NCBI RefSeq assembly: GCF_001426945.1
Contig: NZ_LMFS01000001.1
Coordinates: 3,135,916-3,199,915, forward strand
DNA: 64,000 nt
Reading direction: 5' to 3'
Source of the DNA: Pseudolabrys sp. Root1462
Lineage (GTDB): Bacteria; Pseudomonadota; Alphaproteobacteria; Rhizobiales; Xanthobacteraceae
The notes under the pieces are model-generated. The model was given only the letters and a program-made list of their open reading frames with translations. It made no database searches and had not been told where the DNA came from. Positions 35,451 to 45,173 of this stretch are shown piece by piece. Both the position numbers and the translations under genes were made by a program. Position 1 is the first letter of the stretch, and every line of letters begins with the position of its first letter.

Positions 35451-36458
35451 TTATTTGAAGTTCAGATCGACGACGCCCTGGGCGGTGACGTTTCTGTCGA
35501 TCAGTTCCTGCGCCTGATACCACGCGATGCGCTGGCCCAATTCGGCGGTATCGAGGCGTGCCTGTCGGTCCATGTAATAGACCTCGCTCTCGAGGACGGC
35601 CGCCGCCTCTTCAAGGGCGGCATGCGGATGAATGTAATGAGCAAGGATCTTGGCGGCCTGTCGCGACTGCAGGTTGGAAACGCGCTTGGCATATTTGTCC
35701 AGACGCAAGAAGGCATCGTGGAAATCAGCCACGCCGCGGCGATAGGCTCGCAGAAATTTTTCGGCGAACCCGCGCCGCGCGCCGAGCATCTTCGCCGACG
35801 CGAATACCGCGCCCAGCTCCGGCTCCGCCATTTGCGAGCACCACGCCATCAGCCTGGCCTGGCTGACCGAGAGCAGATTGCGCGCTTGGGTCATCGGCAG
35901 CACGGCGATATCGGCTTGACCTTCGGCGACGGCTCGCGCGGCGGCCGCCGGCGAACCGGCAAACCGCACGGCGAAATCCCTGTCATTGCCACCCTTGGCC
36001 TTCGCCGCCTGCATGAACTGGTAATGCAGCGACGTACCGACCTGATCGACGAAGACGACGCCGTTGCGGACCTGTTCGAGCTTGCGGATGCCCCGGTCAT
36101 AAGCCGCCGTCGAGATGACGATCTCGTTGCCTTCAAAGCCGTTCTTCTCGCGGATCTGGCCGGCCACGGCCTTGAACGCACCCTGGCTCGCCAGCTTTAC
36201 GGTCTCGACGCTCCAAGCGGCGAAGCCGATCTCGGCCGCGCCGGACGTCATCGCCTTCGCGACCTCGGCATCCGAGGCATAGGCGGTCATGTCGAGGTCG
36301 ATGCCTTCGGCTTTGAAATAGCCGCGTGCGGCCGCAACAAACAAGGCGCCGTTGGCGACGCTGCGCATGGTCGCAACCGTCACCCGCTCCTGCGCGGAGG
36401 CCGGAACGGCTGTGGTGGAATAAATAAGGAGGAAAAGGGCAGCAGTGCGGAAGAACAT
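35451..36458 (-). CDS. ABC transporter substrate-binding protein (NMT1/SsuA-like), orphan
   Basis: A 335-residue exported binding protein with signal peptide MFFRTAALFLLIYSTTAVPA, then SAQERVTVATMRSVANGALF. The segments AAARGYFKAEGIDLDM and VAKAMTSGAAEIGF are typical of the NitT/TauT/thiamine-precursor family. No permease or ATPase lies nearby, so it is an orphan or partners with a distant transporter. Ligand unknown. Confidence 0.85.
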   Translation of the reverse strand: MFFRTAALFLLIYSTTAVPASAQERVTVATMRSVANGALFVAAARGYFKAEGIDLDMTAYASDAEVAKAMTSGAAEIGFAAWSVETVKLASQGAFKAVAGQIREKNGFEGNEIVISTAAYDRGIRKLEQVRNGVVFVDQVGTSLHYQFMQAAKAKGGNDRDFAVRFAGSPAAAARAVAEGQADIAVLPMTQARNLLSVSQARLMAWCSQMAEPELGAVFASAKMLGARRGFAEKFLRAYRRGVADFHDAFLRLDKYAKRVSNLQSRQAAKILAHYIHPHAALEEAAAVLESEVYYMDRQARLDTAELGQRIAWYQAQELIDRNVTAQGVVDLNFK

Positions 36459-36509
36459 GCCGCACCTTAGCCAAGACGCATCTGATTCGCGTCAGCGGCG
36501 TCGACGGCC

Positions 36510-37082
36510 CTAGCGCCGCCGACCGACCAGCATGCCGATGACGACAGTCGCGGCGAGCGTCGCCAGCACGGCCTCACGCGAACCATCGCGGACGATGCCG
36601 GTGGCCGTATCCACCGCCTGCTTGCCGAGCGCGAGCGTATCCGCCTGCGTCCGACCGGCCGTAGAGCCGGCAGCGCTCTGTGTGCGCCGCCAGTCGTCTT
36701 TAGCGGCGCGACCGAGCTTGGCTCCGAGGCTGGGCTGCGTGGTGCGGTTGGCGCGAACGGCCAGCGCCGTGAATATAACAAGTGAGATGACCAGCGCCGC
36801 GCCGCCCGCCGCTGCAAATCCGGCGAAGGGGCCGTGGGTGAGCGCCACCGCGTAGTACAACGCCACGAGCCCAATCCCGACCGCCACCGCCGCAAACAGC
36901 AGACCGAACAGCACCAGCGCCACAGTGACGCCGGCGCTCACGGCATGGCCGCGGGCATCCTCAAGGGTGCGATCCTTGAAGGCTTCGGCCTTCAGCATCA
37001 GCCGCGACGTTTGATCCTGAATTAGACGCGAGGCTTGACCCTGAAGACCCATATCAATGGCCGATCGCACCGCGCTCCACAT
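36510..37082 (-). CDS. Phage-holin-family-like inner membrane protein (paired with DUF883 protein)
   Basis: A 190-residue protein. An amphipathic N-terminus (GLQGQASRLIQDQTSRLMLKAE) is followed by two hydrophobic helices (VTVALVLFGLLFAAVAVGI; AGGAALVISLVIFTALAV) and a C-terminal helix ending GMLVGRRR. The central pair resembles Actinobacteria/proteobacterial holin_X-type membrane proteins. Its ATG overlaps the stop of the upstream DUF883-like gene (ATGA). A similar pair is at 60550-61220. Role probably envelope stress or membrane association; unproven. Confidence 0.7.
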   Translation of the reverse strand: MWSAVRSAIDMGLQGQASRLIQDQTSRLMLKAEAFKDRTLEDARGHAVSAGVTVALVLFGLLFAAVAVGIGLVALYYAVALTHGPFAGFAAAGGAALVISLVIFTALAVRANRTTQPSLGAKLGRAAKDDWRRTQSAAGSTAGRTQADTLALGKQAVDTATGIVRDGSREAVLATLAATVVIGMLVGRRR

Positions 37083-37483
37083 CAGCCGCGCCCTCGGGAC
37101 AACATGCCGATCACGATACCGACGAACAACGTGCCGCCGATAGTTCCGAGCGGATTGCGACGCGCCATGCCTTCGAGCTCCGAGGCGAACGTCTTGGCCT
37201 GGGCCTGTGCCGATGTGGCGGCCTGGCTCGCCAGATCCGAAACCTGATCCGCGACGGTCGAACCGATGCTCTGAGCGGTCCGGACGGCTTCGTTGCCGGC
37301 GTTTGACGCCAGTTTCGCCAGCGTTTGCTGGATCGAAGCCATGTCGTCCTTCAGCTTGGCCATGTCCTTGGACAGATCGCCGGTCGCTTCATTCGCGCTG
37401 CTCGCGATCCGAGCCGCGCCTTTATTGAATTCGTTGCCGACGTCGTCCTTGATATTCGAGGTCTTGGTGGCGAGATCGGTCAT
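37082..37483 (-). CDS. DUF883 (ElaB/YqjD)-like membrane-anchored coiled-coil protein
   Basis: A 133-residue protein. A long helical, Ala/Lys/Gln-rich region (about 20-105, DLSKDMAKLKDDMASIQQTL) is followed by a C-terminal anchor RNPLGTIGGTLFVGIVIGML ending SRGRG. This is the ElaB/YqjD layout; those proteins bind ribosomes through the helical part in Escherichia coli stationary phase. The start at 37483 has AGGAG nine bases upstream. First gene of a two-gene unit with the holin-like protein. Confidence 0.78.
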   Translation of the reverse strand: MTDLATKTSNIKDDVGNEFNKGAARIASSANEATGDLSKDMAKLKDDMASIQQTLAKLASNAGNEAVRTAQSIGSTVADQVSDLASQAATSAQAQAKTFASELEGMARRNPLGTIGGTLFVGIVIGMLSRGRG

Positions 37484-37562
37484 CGCTTGTATCTCCTGCG
37501 GACTCATTCGTTGTCCCCGGCAACGGGGCGCCACCCGCATAGTTCCCATGATCGCCAAAATT

Positions 37563-37596
37563 AAAAAGCCGGCACGCTCGGAAGCGTGCCGGCTTA
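37563..37596 (-). terminator. Intrinsic terminator after the aspartate aminotransferase gene
   Basis: A 13 bp perfect stem, AAGCCGGCACGCT (37566-37578) with AGCGTGCCGGCTT (37583-37595), is followed on the minus strand by a T run (AAAAA at 37563-37567 on the plus strand). Confidence 0.85.
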
Positions 37597-37634
37597 TCAT
37601 TTGACGCAGGGCGGCCCGCGCTGCGGCGGGCCCG

Positions 37635-39035
<1,401 letters not shown>

Positions 39036-39106
39036 TTAACGGCCGGGCAACCGCAAGCTGATAACCGCTCAGGGGAGCCGTCGGACGTTTTCGCACGGGG
39101 ATCGAC

Positions 39107-40072
39107 ATGAAGGCAGATGCGGCGGGATTGCGCCGGATCGACCGCATCATCTGGAGCCTGATCGCCGGGGTCGCCGCGCTCGACCTTGCCGGGGCGCCGT
39201 TGGCCGGCTTCGCGGTGGCATGGCACTCTTTCCTGGCGCCGCTCTGCGGGGCCTTGGGCCTGCTGACCGGACAGCACTACTACAGCCGGTACCGCGAAGA
39301 CGTGCGACTGGCGGGCGCGCTCGGCACCACCGCGCAAGTCATAGCTTTTGCCGCGGTTGCGGCGCCACTGTCCTATCTGGCGGCGAGCTGCGCGCAATTT
39401 CCGAATATCGATCGCTGGCTCGAATTCGCCGACAAGGCACTCGGTTTCGACTGGTTCGCCGTGCTCGACTGGCTCAAGGCGCACCCAGAGACAGCCTTCG
39501 GCCTGCGCATCATTTATTCGACCCTGATGCTGCAGGTCCTGATGGTCGTGCTGGTCCTGGCGCTGACCGGGCGTATCGCCGAACTGCGTGCCTTCGTCAT
39601 CTCCTTCATGGTGATGACGCTGGCGGTGATCGCGCTGTCGACGCCGTGGCCGGCGCAGGGCCCGTGGGTGGTTCACCATCTGGTCGGCAAAGATGGCCTG
39701 GTACCGCCGGCCAGCGCCGGGGCCTGGCCGCTGATGGCAGGCCTGCGCGATGGCACCGTGCGCACGCTGATGGCCGCGGGCGCGGACGGCGTCATTACCT
39801 TCCCGAGCCTGCACACGGCGCTGGCCATCACCGTTACCGCCGCACTGTGGCCGATCCGGACGTTGCGGTGGTTCATGATCCCGCTCAACGCGCTGATGAT
39901 GGCATCGATCCCGATCGAGGGCTCGCATTACCTCGTCGACATGCTGTCCGGCGGCGCGGTGGCTCTCGCCGCGCACGGCTTCGCGCGCTGGCTGACGGCG
40001 CGCCACGCGGCGCCCTTCGCCGCCACCGACGAGCCTCGCCAGGCGACGCCGGCCACGGTGCCCTTTCGCTAG
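39107..40072 (+). CDS. PAP2 superfamily membrane phosphatase
   Basis: A 321-residue membrane protein with about six hydrophobic helices. The C-terminal half carries PAP2 motifs: FPSLHTA near residue 228 (a variant of PSxH with the catalytic His) and EGSHYLVDMLSGG near 270 (the SRxxxxxHxxxD motif variant, Gly-Ser in place of Ser-Arg). Probably hydrolyses a lipid phosphate or diphosphate; alternatively an inositolphosphotransferase-like AUR1 relative. A GGGGA stretch lies shortly upstream of the ATG. Stands alone. Confidence 0.82.
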   Translation: MKADAAGLRRIDRIIWSLIAGVAALDLAGAPLAGFAVAWHSFLAPLCGALGLLTGQHYYSRYREDVRLAGALGTTAQVIAFAAVAAPLSYLAASCAQFPNIDRWLEFADKALGFDWFAVLDWLKAHPETAFGLRIIYSTLMLQVLMVVLVLALTGRIAELRAFVISFMVMTLAVIALSTPWPAQGPWVVHHLVGKDGLVPPASAGAWPLMAGLRDGTVRTLMAAGADGVITFPSLHTALAITVTAALWPIRTLRWFMIPLNALMMASIPIEGSHYLVDMLSGGAVALAAHGFARWLTARHAAPFAATDEPRQATPATVPFR

Positions 40073-40318
40073 CGTTTGCGCCGCCGGCGATTACAATCGT
40101 TCGAGACTGTAACTCGACGGGCAGCGATCCGGGGCGTTCGGAATATTTTTTCCGTAACGAAAGCCCGAACAGCGGATAAAGTTCGTGAAGCGCCGCGAAT
40201 AGAAAACGTACTCGGAAATCTGTCGCCCGCCGGCCTTCGATTTGCCGGACTTTCCCGGCATATCGCCGACGCACGCGACGGGGACATTTTGGCGAGGAAT
40301 CTGACGGGACGTTTCGAT

Positions 40319-40948
40319 ATGTACACGCTCTACTCGATGCAGCGCTCAGGCAACAGCTACAAGGTCCGCCTGGCGCTCGCGGTGCTCAAGGCGCCCTACA
40401 CGCTGGTTGAAGTCGACATTCTCCAGGGCGAAAGCCGCACTCCCGAATTCCTCGCCAAGAATCCGAACGGCCGCGTGCCGCTGCTCGAAGTCGCGCCCGA
40501 TCGCTATCTCGCCGAATCGAACGCCATCCTCTGGTATGTCGCACGCGGCACCGAACTGGCGCCGGAAGATCCGATCGCGCGCGCCGAAGCGCTGCAATGG
40601 ATGTTCTTCGAGCAGAACAGCCTCGAGCCGAATATCGGCACCGCTTATTTCTGGCTATCGCTGGTCAAGGGCGGCCGCGATCTTCAGGAGCATTCGCTCG
40701 ACGACTGGATGGAGAACGGCAGCCGGGCGCTGCGCGTGATGGACACGCATCTGTCGAAGCACGACTTCTTCGTCACCGGCCGGTTCACCATCGCCGACAT
40801 CGCGCTCTATGCCTATACGCATGTCGCCCAGCTCGGCGATTTCGATCTGACGCCCTATACCGCCGTGCGCCAGTGGCTCAGCCGCGTCGAATCGCAGCCC
40901 GACTACGTGGCGATGGATTGGCAGCCGCAGACGATCGCCGCCGAATGA
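40319..40948 (+). CDS. Glutathione S-transferase family protein
   Basis: A 209-residue cytosolic protein. The N-terminal thioredoxin-like domain is MYTLYSMQRSGNSYKVRLAL, with the glutathione-site segments NPNGRVPLLEV and YLAESNAILWYVA. The helical C-terminal domain has FTIADIALYAYTHVA, the conserved N-capping box Asp. The start at 40319 was chosen because the family begins there; the open frame upstream is not conserved-looking. Role in detoxification or redox chemistry; substrate unknown. Confidence 0.9.
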   Translation: MYTLYSMQRSGNSYKVRLALAVLKAPYTLVEVDILQGESRTPEFLAKNPNGRVPLLEVAPDRYLAESNAILWYVARGTELAPEDPIARAEALQWMFFEQNSLEPNIGTAYFWLSLVKGGRDLQEHSLDDWMENGSRALRVMDTHLSKHDFFVTGRFTIADIALYAYTHVAQLGDFDLTPYTAVRQWLSRVESQPDYVAMDWQPQTIAAE

Positions 40949-41012
40949 CACGGCGGCAGCGCAATCGCGCCACGCTGCACTGACTGATTTTCTGAAAAGT
41001 AACGGGGGTGCA

Positions 41013-41063
41013 GAAAAGGCACCGGCCGCCCGAAAGCCTGAGGGGGATGGCTTCCGGGCAGCC
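41013..41063 (-). terminator. Imperfect terminator hairpin after the small secreted protein gene
   Basis: Arms at 41024-41038 (GGCCGCCCGAAAGCC) and 41049-41063 (GGCTTCCGGGCAGCC) pair with two mismatches; on the minus strand TGCCTTTTC follows. Confidence 0.55.
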
Positions 41064-41082
41064 GATGGTTACGCGCTATCGC

Positions 41083-41334
41083 TTACTGCGAGAGCGCGGC
41101 GGCAGTGGCGCGATCGAACTCGCGCTGCTCGTCAGCCGAGACGTTCACACGAGCGGCGGGCGCGAAGGCGTAGGCTTCGGAGCCGGTCACGCCACGCACC
41201 GTCTGCTGCTGGACGACGGGCGCGGAGACTTCCTGATGAAGGACTTCGGACGCATCGCTGGCAAAAGCCGAGGTGGTGAAGCCGGCTGCAAGCAACGCGG
41301 CGGCGAGAGCAATCTTGGTGTTGGTCTTGATCAT
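41083..41334 (-). CDS. Small secreted protein of unknown function
   Basis: An 83-residue protein with a clear signal peptide (MIKTNTKIALAAALLAAGFT, cleavage plausible after AFA). The mature peptide is short and polar (SDASEVLHQEVSAPVVQQQT, then RGVTGSEAYAFAP) with no cysteine. GGAG lies nine bases before the ATG at 41334. The leader region contains a perfect 14-base palindrome. No known domain is recognised; similar small exported proteins occur in rhizobia. Confidence 0.7.
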   Translation of the reverse strand: MIKTNTKIALAAALLAAGFTTSAFASDASEVLHQEVSAPVVQQQTVRGVTGSEAYAFAPAARVNVSADEQREFDRATAAALSQ

Positions 41335-41356
41335 GTTGGTAACTCCTCTTGGCAAG

Positions 41357-41370
41357 ACATGACGTCATGT
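41357..41370. promoter_or_regulatory. Perfect palindrome ACATGACGTCATGT in the leader of the small secreted protein gene
   Basis: A 14-base perfect palindrome with core TGACGTCA, 22 bases upstream of the start codon at 41334; a second GACGTCA half follows at once. Probably an operator; the binding protein is unknown. Confidence 0.45.
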
Positions 41371-42091
41371 AGACGTCACGTTGCGTTCGACAAGAGGTCG
41401 GCGATGAACGATCCATGCGATGACAATCACAGTCACGTGCGAGCTGCGTGAGGGAATAAGCCGACGAAGACCGAACTGCATTCGCACACTTCAACAAAAG
41501 CGTCGAATTACCTTGGGTTTTTGAACGGCGAATCATTGTGCGCGCGATGCGCATCGATCAACCGTTCGCGCTTGTCGAGCACGAAGCGTACCTGCGCACG
41601 ACGACATGAATGTCAGCCATGCAATGATCGACAGGATCAACGGTGTAACCGGCGAAGCGTGATGTGAGTGCTCAAGCGCGCCACGTATCACGCAATGTCA
41701 TGGCAATGATCGCATCTTCAAATCAATCGCAAGCAATGCACTCATTCTAAAATCTCGATCGCACGCGATGCGCTCATTCTAAAATCGTGCGCGACGCGCT
41801 CATTCTAAAGTCGAATGCCGCATGCTGCGGCCAGCGCCACGGGCTCAACGTGCGCGCTGTTCGACGGACACCGCGCGCGATGGCGCCAAGGAAGTCCGGC
41901 AACCCGGGTGAGCGAGCCGGGTGAAGACGCTTGCGGCCGACCCCCCGGTAACCATCCGTTAACCATATTCGCCACGAAAGCGCCCCGGTTCCCGAACCGC
42001 TTCGCCACATTCGGGCCGAACCGACGCCGGGTTCCAACGTTAGAGAATCGAGGCTACCGAAATCTCGGCCAACGGCATCAGTGGTTTCGTC
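41371..42091. other. 720-base region without a recognisable gene
   Basis: It is visibly less GC-rich than its surroundings in 41400-41800 and has no convincing open frame. It contains three direct repeats of a TCATTCTAAA motif (41730-41813). It likely holds the promoters of the secreted protein (leftward) and the small membrane protein (rightward), and possibly a small RNA. Confidence 0.5.
41730..41813. repeat. Three tandem direct repeats with TCATTCTAAA core
   Basis: CTCATTCTAA recurs at 41741, 41773 and 41799, each preceded by GC(A/G)A(T/C)GC(A/G) and followed by AA(A/G)TC. Units are 32 and 26 bases apart. On the minus strand the unit reads GATTTTAGAATGAGCGC. Confidence 0.65.
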
Positions 42092-42385
42092 ATGAGCAAG
42101 ATTGAACATTCCGCAGGTTTCCGCGGCCCGGTCAGCCCCCACGGGTCCGGCGTCGAATCGCGGCGTATTGTCGTGGCCGAACTGGCCGCGATCATTGGCC
42201 TTTCGGTCGCCACCCTGATCGCGGCCACCGTCGTATCGGTGGGCATGGCCCGCGCCAGCGTCGTGGATGGCGTGATCGATAATGACGGCGGGCTGTTCGC
42301 CATCGCGCTGGTGCTGGGTCTTGCCTTCATCGCCATCGGCGGCTTCGCCGCCCTGATGCCCGGCCCGCGCCGCCATCGCCACTAG
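42092..42385 (+). CDS. Small membrane protein of unknown function
   Basis: A 97-residue protein with two hydrophobic helices (VAELAAIIGLSVATLIAATV; LFAIALVLGLAFIAIGGFAAL), a polar N-terminus and a basic end PRRHRH. No family recognised. It precedes the PQQ-type dehydrogenase gene by 55 bases and may be cotranscribed. No strong ribosome binding site. Confidence 0.5.
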   Translation: MSKIEHSAGFRGPVSPHGSGVESRRIVVAELAAIIGLSVATLIAATVVSVGMARASVVDGVIDNDGGLFAIALVLGLAFIAIGGFAALMPGPRRHRH

Positions 42386-42440
42386 TCCCGTCACGATCAT
42401 GTGCGGTGCATCGGCGCGCCGCGACGCTCATGCTGCGCGC

Positions 42441-43565
42441 ATGAACCCACGCACCGCTCTCCTCTTCCTGGTCCCCGCCCTGCTGGGTGCGCCGCTGTCG
42501 GCGCAGGCCCAGACGTTTCCCTCGTCCGCCGGCCCGCTCAAGGTCGAGACCGTAGCGCGGGGCCTCAGCCATCCCTGGGCGCTGGCGTTTCTGCCCGACG
42601 GCCGCATGCTGGTGACCGAACGGCCCGGCCGCATCCGCATCGTGACGCGCGACGGCCAGCTCTCGAAGCCGCTCGGCAATGTGCCTGGCGTACACAGTGG
42701 CGGTCAGGCGGGCCTGCTCGACATCGCGCTCGACAAGGACTTTGCGCAGAACAACACCATCTATTTTTGCTTCAACGCCGCCGCCGACAACAATGTCGCG
42801 GTGACGCGCGCGCGTCTCGACGTCGAAGCGCTCAAACTCGAGGACGTTCGGACGATCTTTCGTCAGCAGGGTCCGGCCGGCCGCGCCAATGTCGCTTGCC
42901 GGATCGCGCAGGCGCCCGACGGCAATCTCTTCGTCACGCTCGGCGATCATTTCGGCGCCAAGGAGCTGGTGCAGAAACTCGACAACACCATTGGCAAGAT
43001 CGTGCGCATCAAGCCGGACGGCGGCGCCGCGCCCGGCAATCCGTTTGCCGGCCGCAACGGCGCACTGCCCGAGATCTGGGCCTATGGCCTGCGCAATGCA
43101 GAAGGCCTCGCCTTCAACCCCGCCGACGGCAAATTGTGGGAGCAGGAGCACGGCCCAATGGGCGGCGACGAGGTCAACATCATCGAGCCGGGCAAGAACT
43201 ACGGCTGGCCGGTGGTGAGTTCCGGCGTCAACTACGACGGCAGCATCGTCGGCACCGGCAAACAGAAAGCCGAAGGCATCGTCGATCCGTTGTGGCATTG
43301 GACGCCCTCGATCGCGCCCTCCGGCATGGCCTTCTACACCGCCGATCTGTTCCCGCAGTGGAAAGGCAGCCTGTTCAACGGCGCGCTCAAATTCGAATTG
43401 CTGTCGCGCCTCGAGATGAAGGACGGCATGCCGGTGAAGGAAGAGCGTTTGCTGCAGGATCTCGGCGAGCGCATCCGCGACGTCCGTCAGGGCCCTGACG
43501 GCGCGCTCTATCTGCTCACCGATAACGACGCCGGCCGGATCCTGCGGGTGAGCCCGGGAAAGTAG
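42441..43565 (+). CDS. PQQ-dependent sugar dehydrogenase-like (YliI/Asd family), exported
   Basis: A 374-residue protein with a signal peptide (MNPRTALLFLVPALLGAPLS, cleavage after AQA) and a six-bladed beta-propeller. Motifs typical of soluble aldose dehydrogenases are GLSHPWALAFLPDGRMLVTER, GGQAGLLDIALDKDF, IWAYGLRNAEGLAF and EHGPMGGDEVNII. The family oxidises aldose sugars with PQQ in the periplasm, though not all members bind PQQ. The ATG at 42441 was chosen because it begins the signal peptide. Confidence 0.88.
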   Translation: MNPRTALLFLVPALLGAPLSAQAQTFPSSAGPLKVETVARGLSHPWALAFLPDGRMLVTERPGRIRIVTRDGQLSKPLGNVPGVHSGGQAGLLDIALDKDFAQNNTIYFCFNAAADNNVAVTRARLDVEALKLEDVRTIFRQQGPAGRANVACRIAQAPDGNLFVTLGDHFGAKELVQKLDNTIGKIVRIKPDGGAAPGNPFAGRNGALPEIWAYGLRNAEGLAFNPADGKLWEQEHGPMGGDEVNIIEPGKNYGWPVVSSGVNYDGSIVGTGKQKAEGIVDPLWHWTPSIAPSGMAFYTADLFPQWKGSLFNGALKFELLSRLEMKDGMPVKEERLLQDLGERIRDVRQGPDGALYLLTDNDAGRILRVSPGK

Positions 43566-43587
43566 CCGCTGGTCGACGTCGGCCGCT

Positions 43588-43938
43588 CTAAAACTTGTGA
43601 AACACGAAGAACGCGCCGAGAGCGATGAAGGCAAAACCGATGCCCTGGCTCCAGGTGAACGCCTCTTTCAAATAGAGCGTCGAGAACGCCGCGAAGATCA
43701 CCAGCGTGATCACTTCCTGGATGGTCTTGAGCTGCGCCGGATTATAGACAGCGCTGCCGATGCGGTTGGCTGGCACGGCGAGGCAGTACTCGATCAGCGC
43801 CAGCCCCCAACTGATGGCGATGACCTGCAGGATCGGCACTTCCTTGAAGCGCAGATGCCAATACCAGGCGGTGGTCATGAAGATGTTGGAGCCGATCAGA
43901 AGCCCGATCGGCATCAGATACGATGAAAGGGGCGGCAT
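43588..43938 (-). CDS. DMT family protein (DUF486)
   Basis: A 116-residue membrane protein with four helices, the standard DUF486 length. Motifs include GSNIFMTTAWYWHLRFK, WGLALIEYCLAVPANRIGS, YNPAQLKTIQEVITL and FSTLYLKEAFTWSQ. Related to small multidrug resistance-type transporters; function unknown. The start at 43938 was chosen by family length. Confidence 0.9.
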   Translation of the reverse strand: MPPLSSYLMPIGLLIGSNIFMTTAWYWHLRFKEVPILQVIAISWGLALIEYCLAVPANRIGSAVYNPAQLKTIQEVITLVIFAAFSTLYLKEAFTWSQGIGFAFIALGAFFVFHKF

Positions 43939-44140
43939 GGATGTCTCTTTTGCGGGGGAGTCGCCGCCGCAGGATTGGCATGACCGGACGGCCAGACGCA
44001 ACGCCCGGATCGGTTCCCGGTTGCATCCCGCCGCATATATTCGCCGTAATCATGGCTCTCGTCAGCGCCCGGGCTTTGCGGCCCCTCGAGCGGCCACAGC
44101 CATGTTAGTCTGCACACACCGGTCCATTTCGGGAATCGCC

Positions 44141-44896
44141 ATGTCGCTCCGCCGCATCCTGCTCGCCGCCAGTCTCGCTATGAGCGTCGCGTCTGCCGGG
44201 GCGGCTCACGCGCAGCAGCAACCGTCGCTCGCCCCGGCCAAGCCGTACAAACCGGTGCTTGTCTCGCCGCCGGCCGAGATGAAAGACGCCGATCTGGAGG
44301 CGCTGCGCGGCAAGATCGGCGAGGCGGTTAAGGGCCGCGATCGCGCCGCGCTGGCGCCGCTGACGGTGGCGCAGGGCTTTTTCTGGGATCGCGAAAGCGG
44401 CGATGCCGGCAAGGGCAAACCGGGTCTCGACGTCCTGGCGGCCGCACTGGGACTCACCAGCAAGGACGCCGTCGGCTGGGACATCCTCGCCGCCTTTGCC
44501 GACGACCCGAGCGCCGCGCCGTCGCAAACCCGCACCAACGCGGTCTGCGCGCCGGCCGCCCCTCGCTTCGATGCCAAGGCCTTCGATGCATTGCTCAAGG
44601 ACACGCAGACCGACGTCTCGGAGTGGGGCTATCCGGTGTCGCCCGGCATCGAGGTTCACGCCACGGCGCAAGCGAGCGCGCCGGTCGTCGGCAAGCTCGG
44701 TCTCACTTTCGTGCGCGTGATGCCCGAAGAAAGCGCCGGCAATCCTGCCTATCTCCGCGTGCTGATGCCGAACGGCAAGCCCGGCTACGTCACCGTCGAT
44801 TCTCTGGCGCCGTTCGGCAACGATCAGCTCTGCTACGTGAAGCAGGGCGGCACCTGGAAGATCGGCGGCTATATCGGCACCGGCGAGCCGCAGTGA
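44141..44896 (+). CDS. Exported protein with SH3-like C-terminal domain
   Basis: A 251-residue protein with signal peptide MSLRRILLAASLAMSVASAG ending near AHAQ. The central part (45-130) resembles an exported helical domain (LRGKIGEAVKGRDRAALAPL) seen in rhizobial hypothetical proteins. From about 160 an SH3-type fold is suggested (VSPGIEVHATAQASAPVVGK; YLRVLMPNGKPGYVTVDSLAP). SH3-like domains in the periplasm often bind peptidoglycan or peptides. It overlaps the next gene by one base (TGATG), so the two are coupled. Confidence 0.72.
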   Translation: MSLRRILLAASLAMSVASAGAAHAQQQPSLAPAKPYKPVLVSPPAEMKDADLEALRGKIGEAVKGRDRAALAPLTVAQGFFWDRESGDAGKGKPGLDVLAAALGLTSKDAVGWDILAAFADDPSAAPSQTRTNAVCAPAAPRFDAKAFDALLKDTQTDVSEWGYPVSPGIEVHATAQASAPVVGKLGLTFVRVMPEESAGNPAYLRVLMPNGKPGYVTVDSLAPFGNDQLCYVKQGGTWKIGGYIGTGEPQ

Positions 44897-45114
44897 TGGC
44901 AACGCCCGCGCCGCGCTCCCTGACCTGCGCGCAGTGCGGCGCTGCTTTCACCTGCAGCGGCGACGCCGCGTGCTGGTGCGCGGCCGAACCCTATCGCCTG
45001 CCGATGCCCGACGGCGAAGCGGCGGGCGACTGTTTGTGCCCGGCCTGCCTGCGCGACAAGGCCGGCCAATCGGCGCGACAAACCGCCGCGGGCTGTCATC
45101 GCACTGTCACATGA
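44896..45114 (+). CDS. Cysteine-rich CWC family protein
   Basis: A 72-residue protein with the Cys_rich_CWC pattern: LTCAQCGAAFTC, then ACWC, then CLCPACL. Eight to nine cysteines could bind zinc. It is translationally coupled to the upstream SH3-like protein. Function of the family is unknown. Confidence 0.8.
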   Translation: MATPAPRSLTCAQCGAAFTCSGDAACWCAAEPYRLPMPDGEAAGDCLCPACLRDKAGQSARQTAAGCHRTVT

Positions 45115-45173
45115 GCCGCGTGAGGATGGCCGCGATCCGGACGTGAGTGATCCGGCCCTCGCGGAATCCGTCA

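Noticed and set aside
41371..42091. A hidden gene in the 720-base gap
   Set aside because: Open frames here are short, without ribosome binding sites or protein-like composition. A minus-strand frame at 41774-42400 merely runs antisense to the small membrane protein gene.
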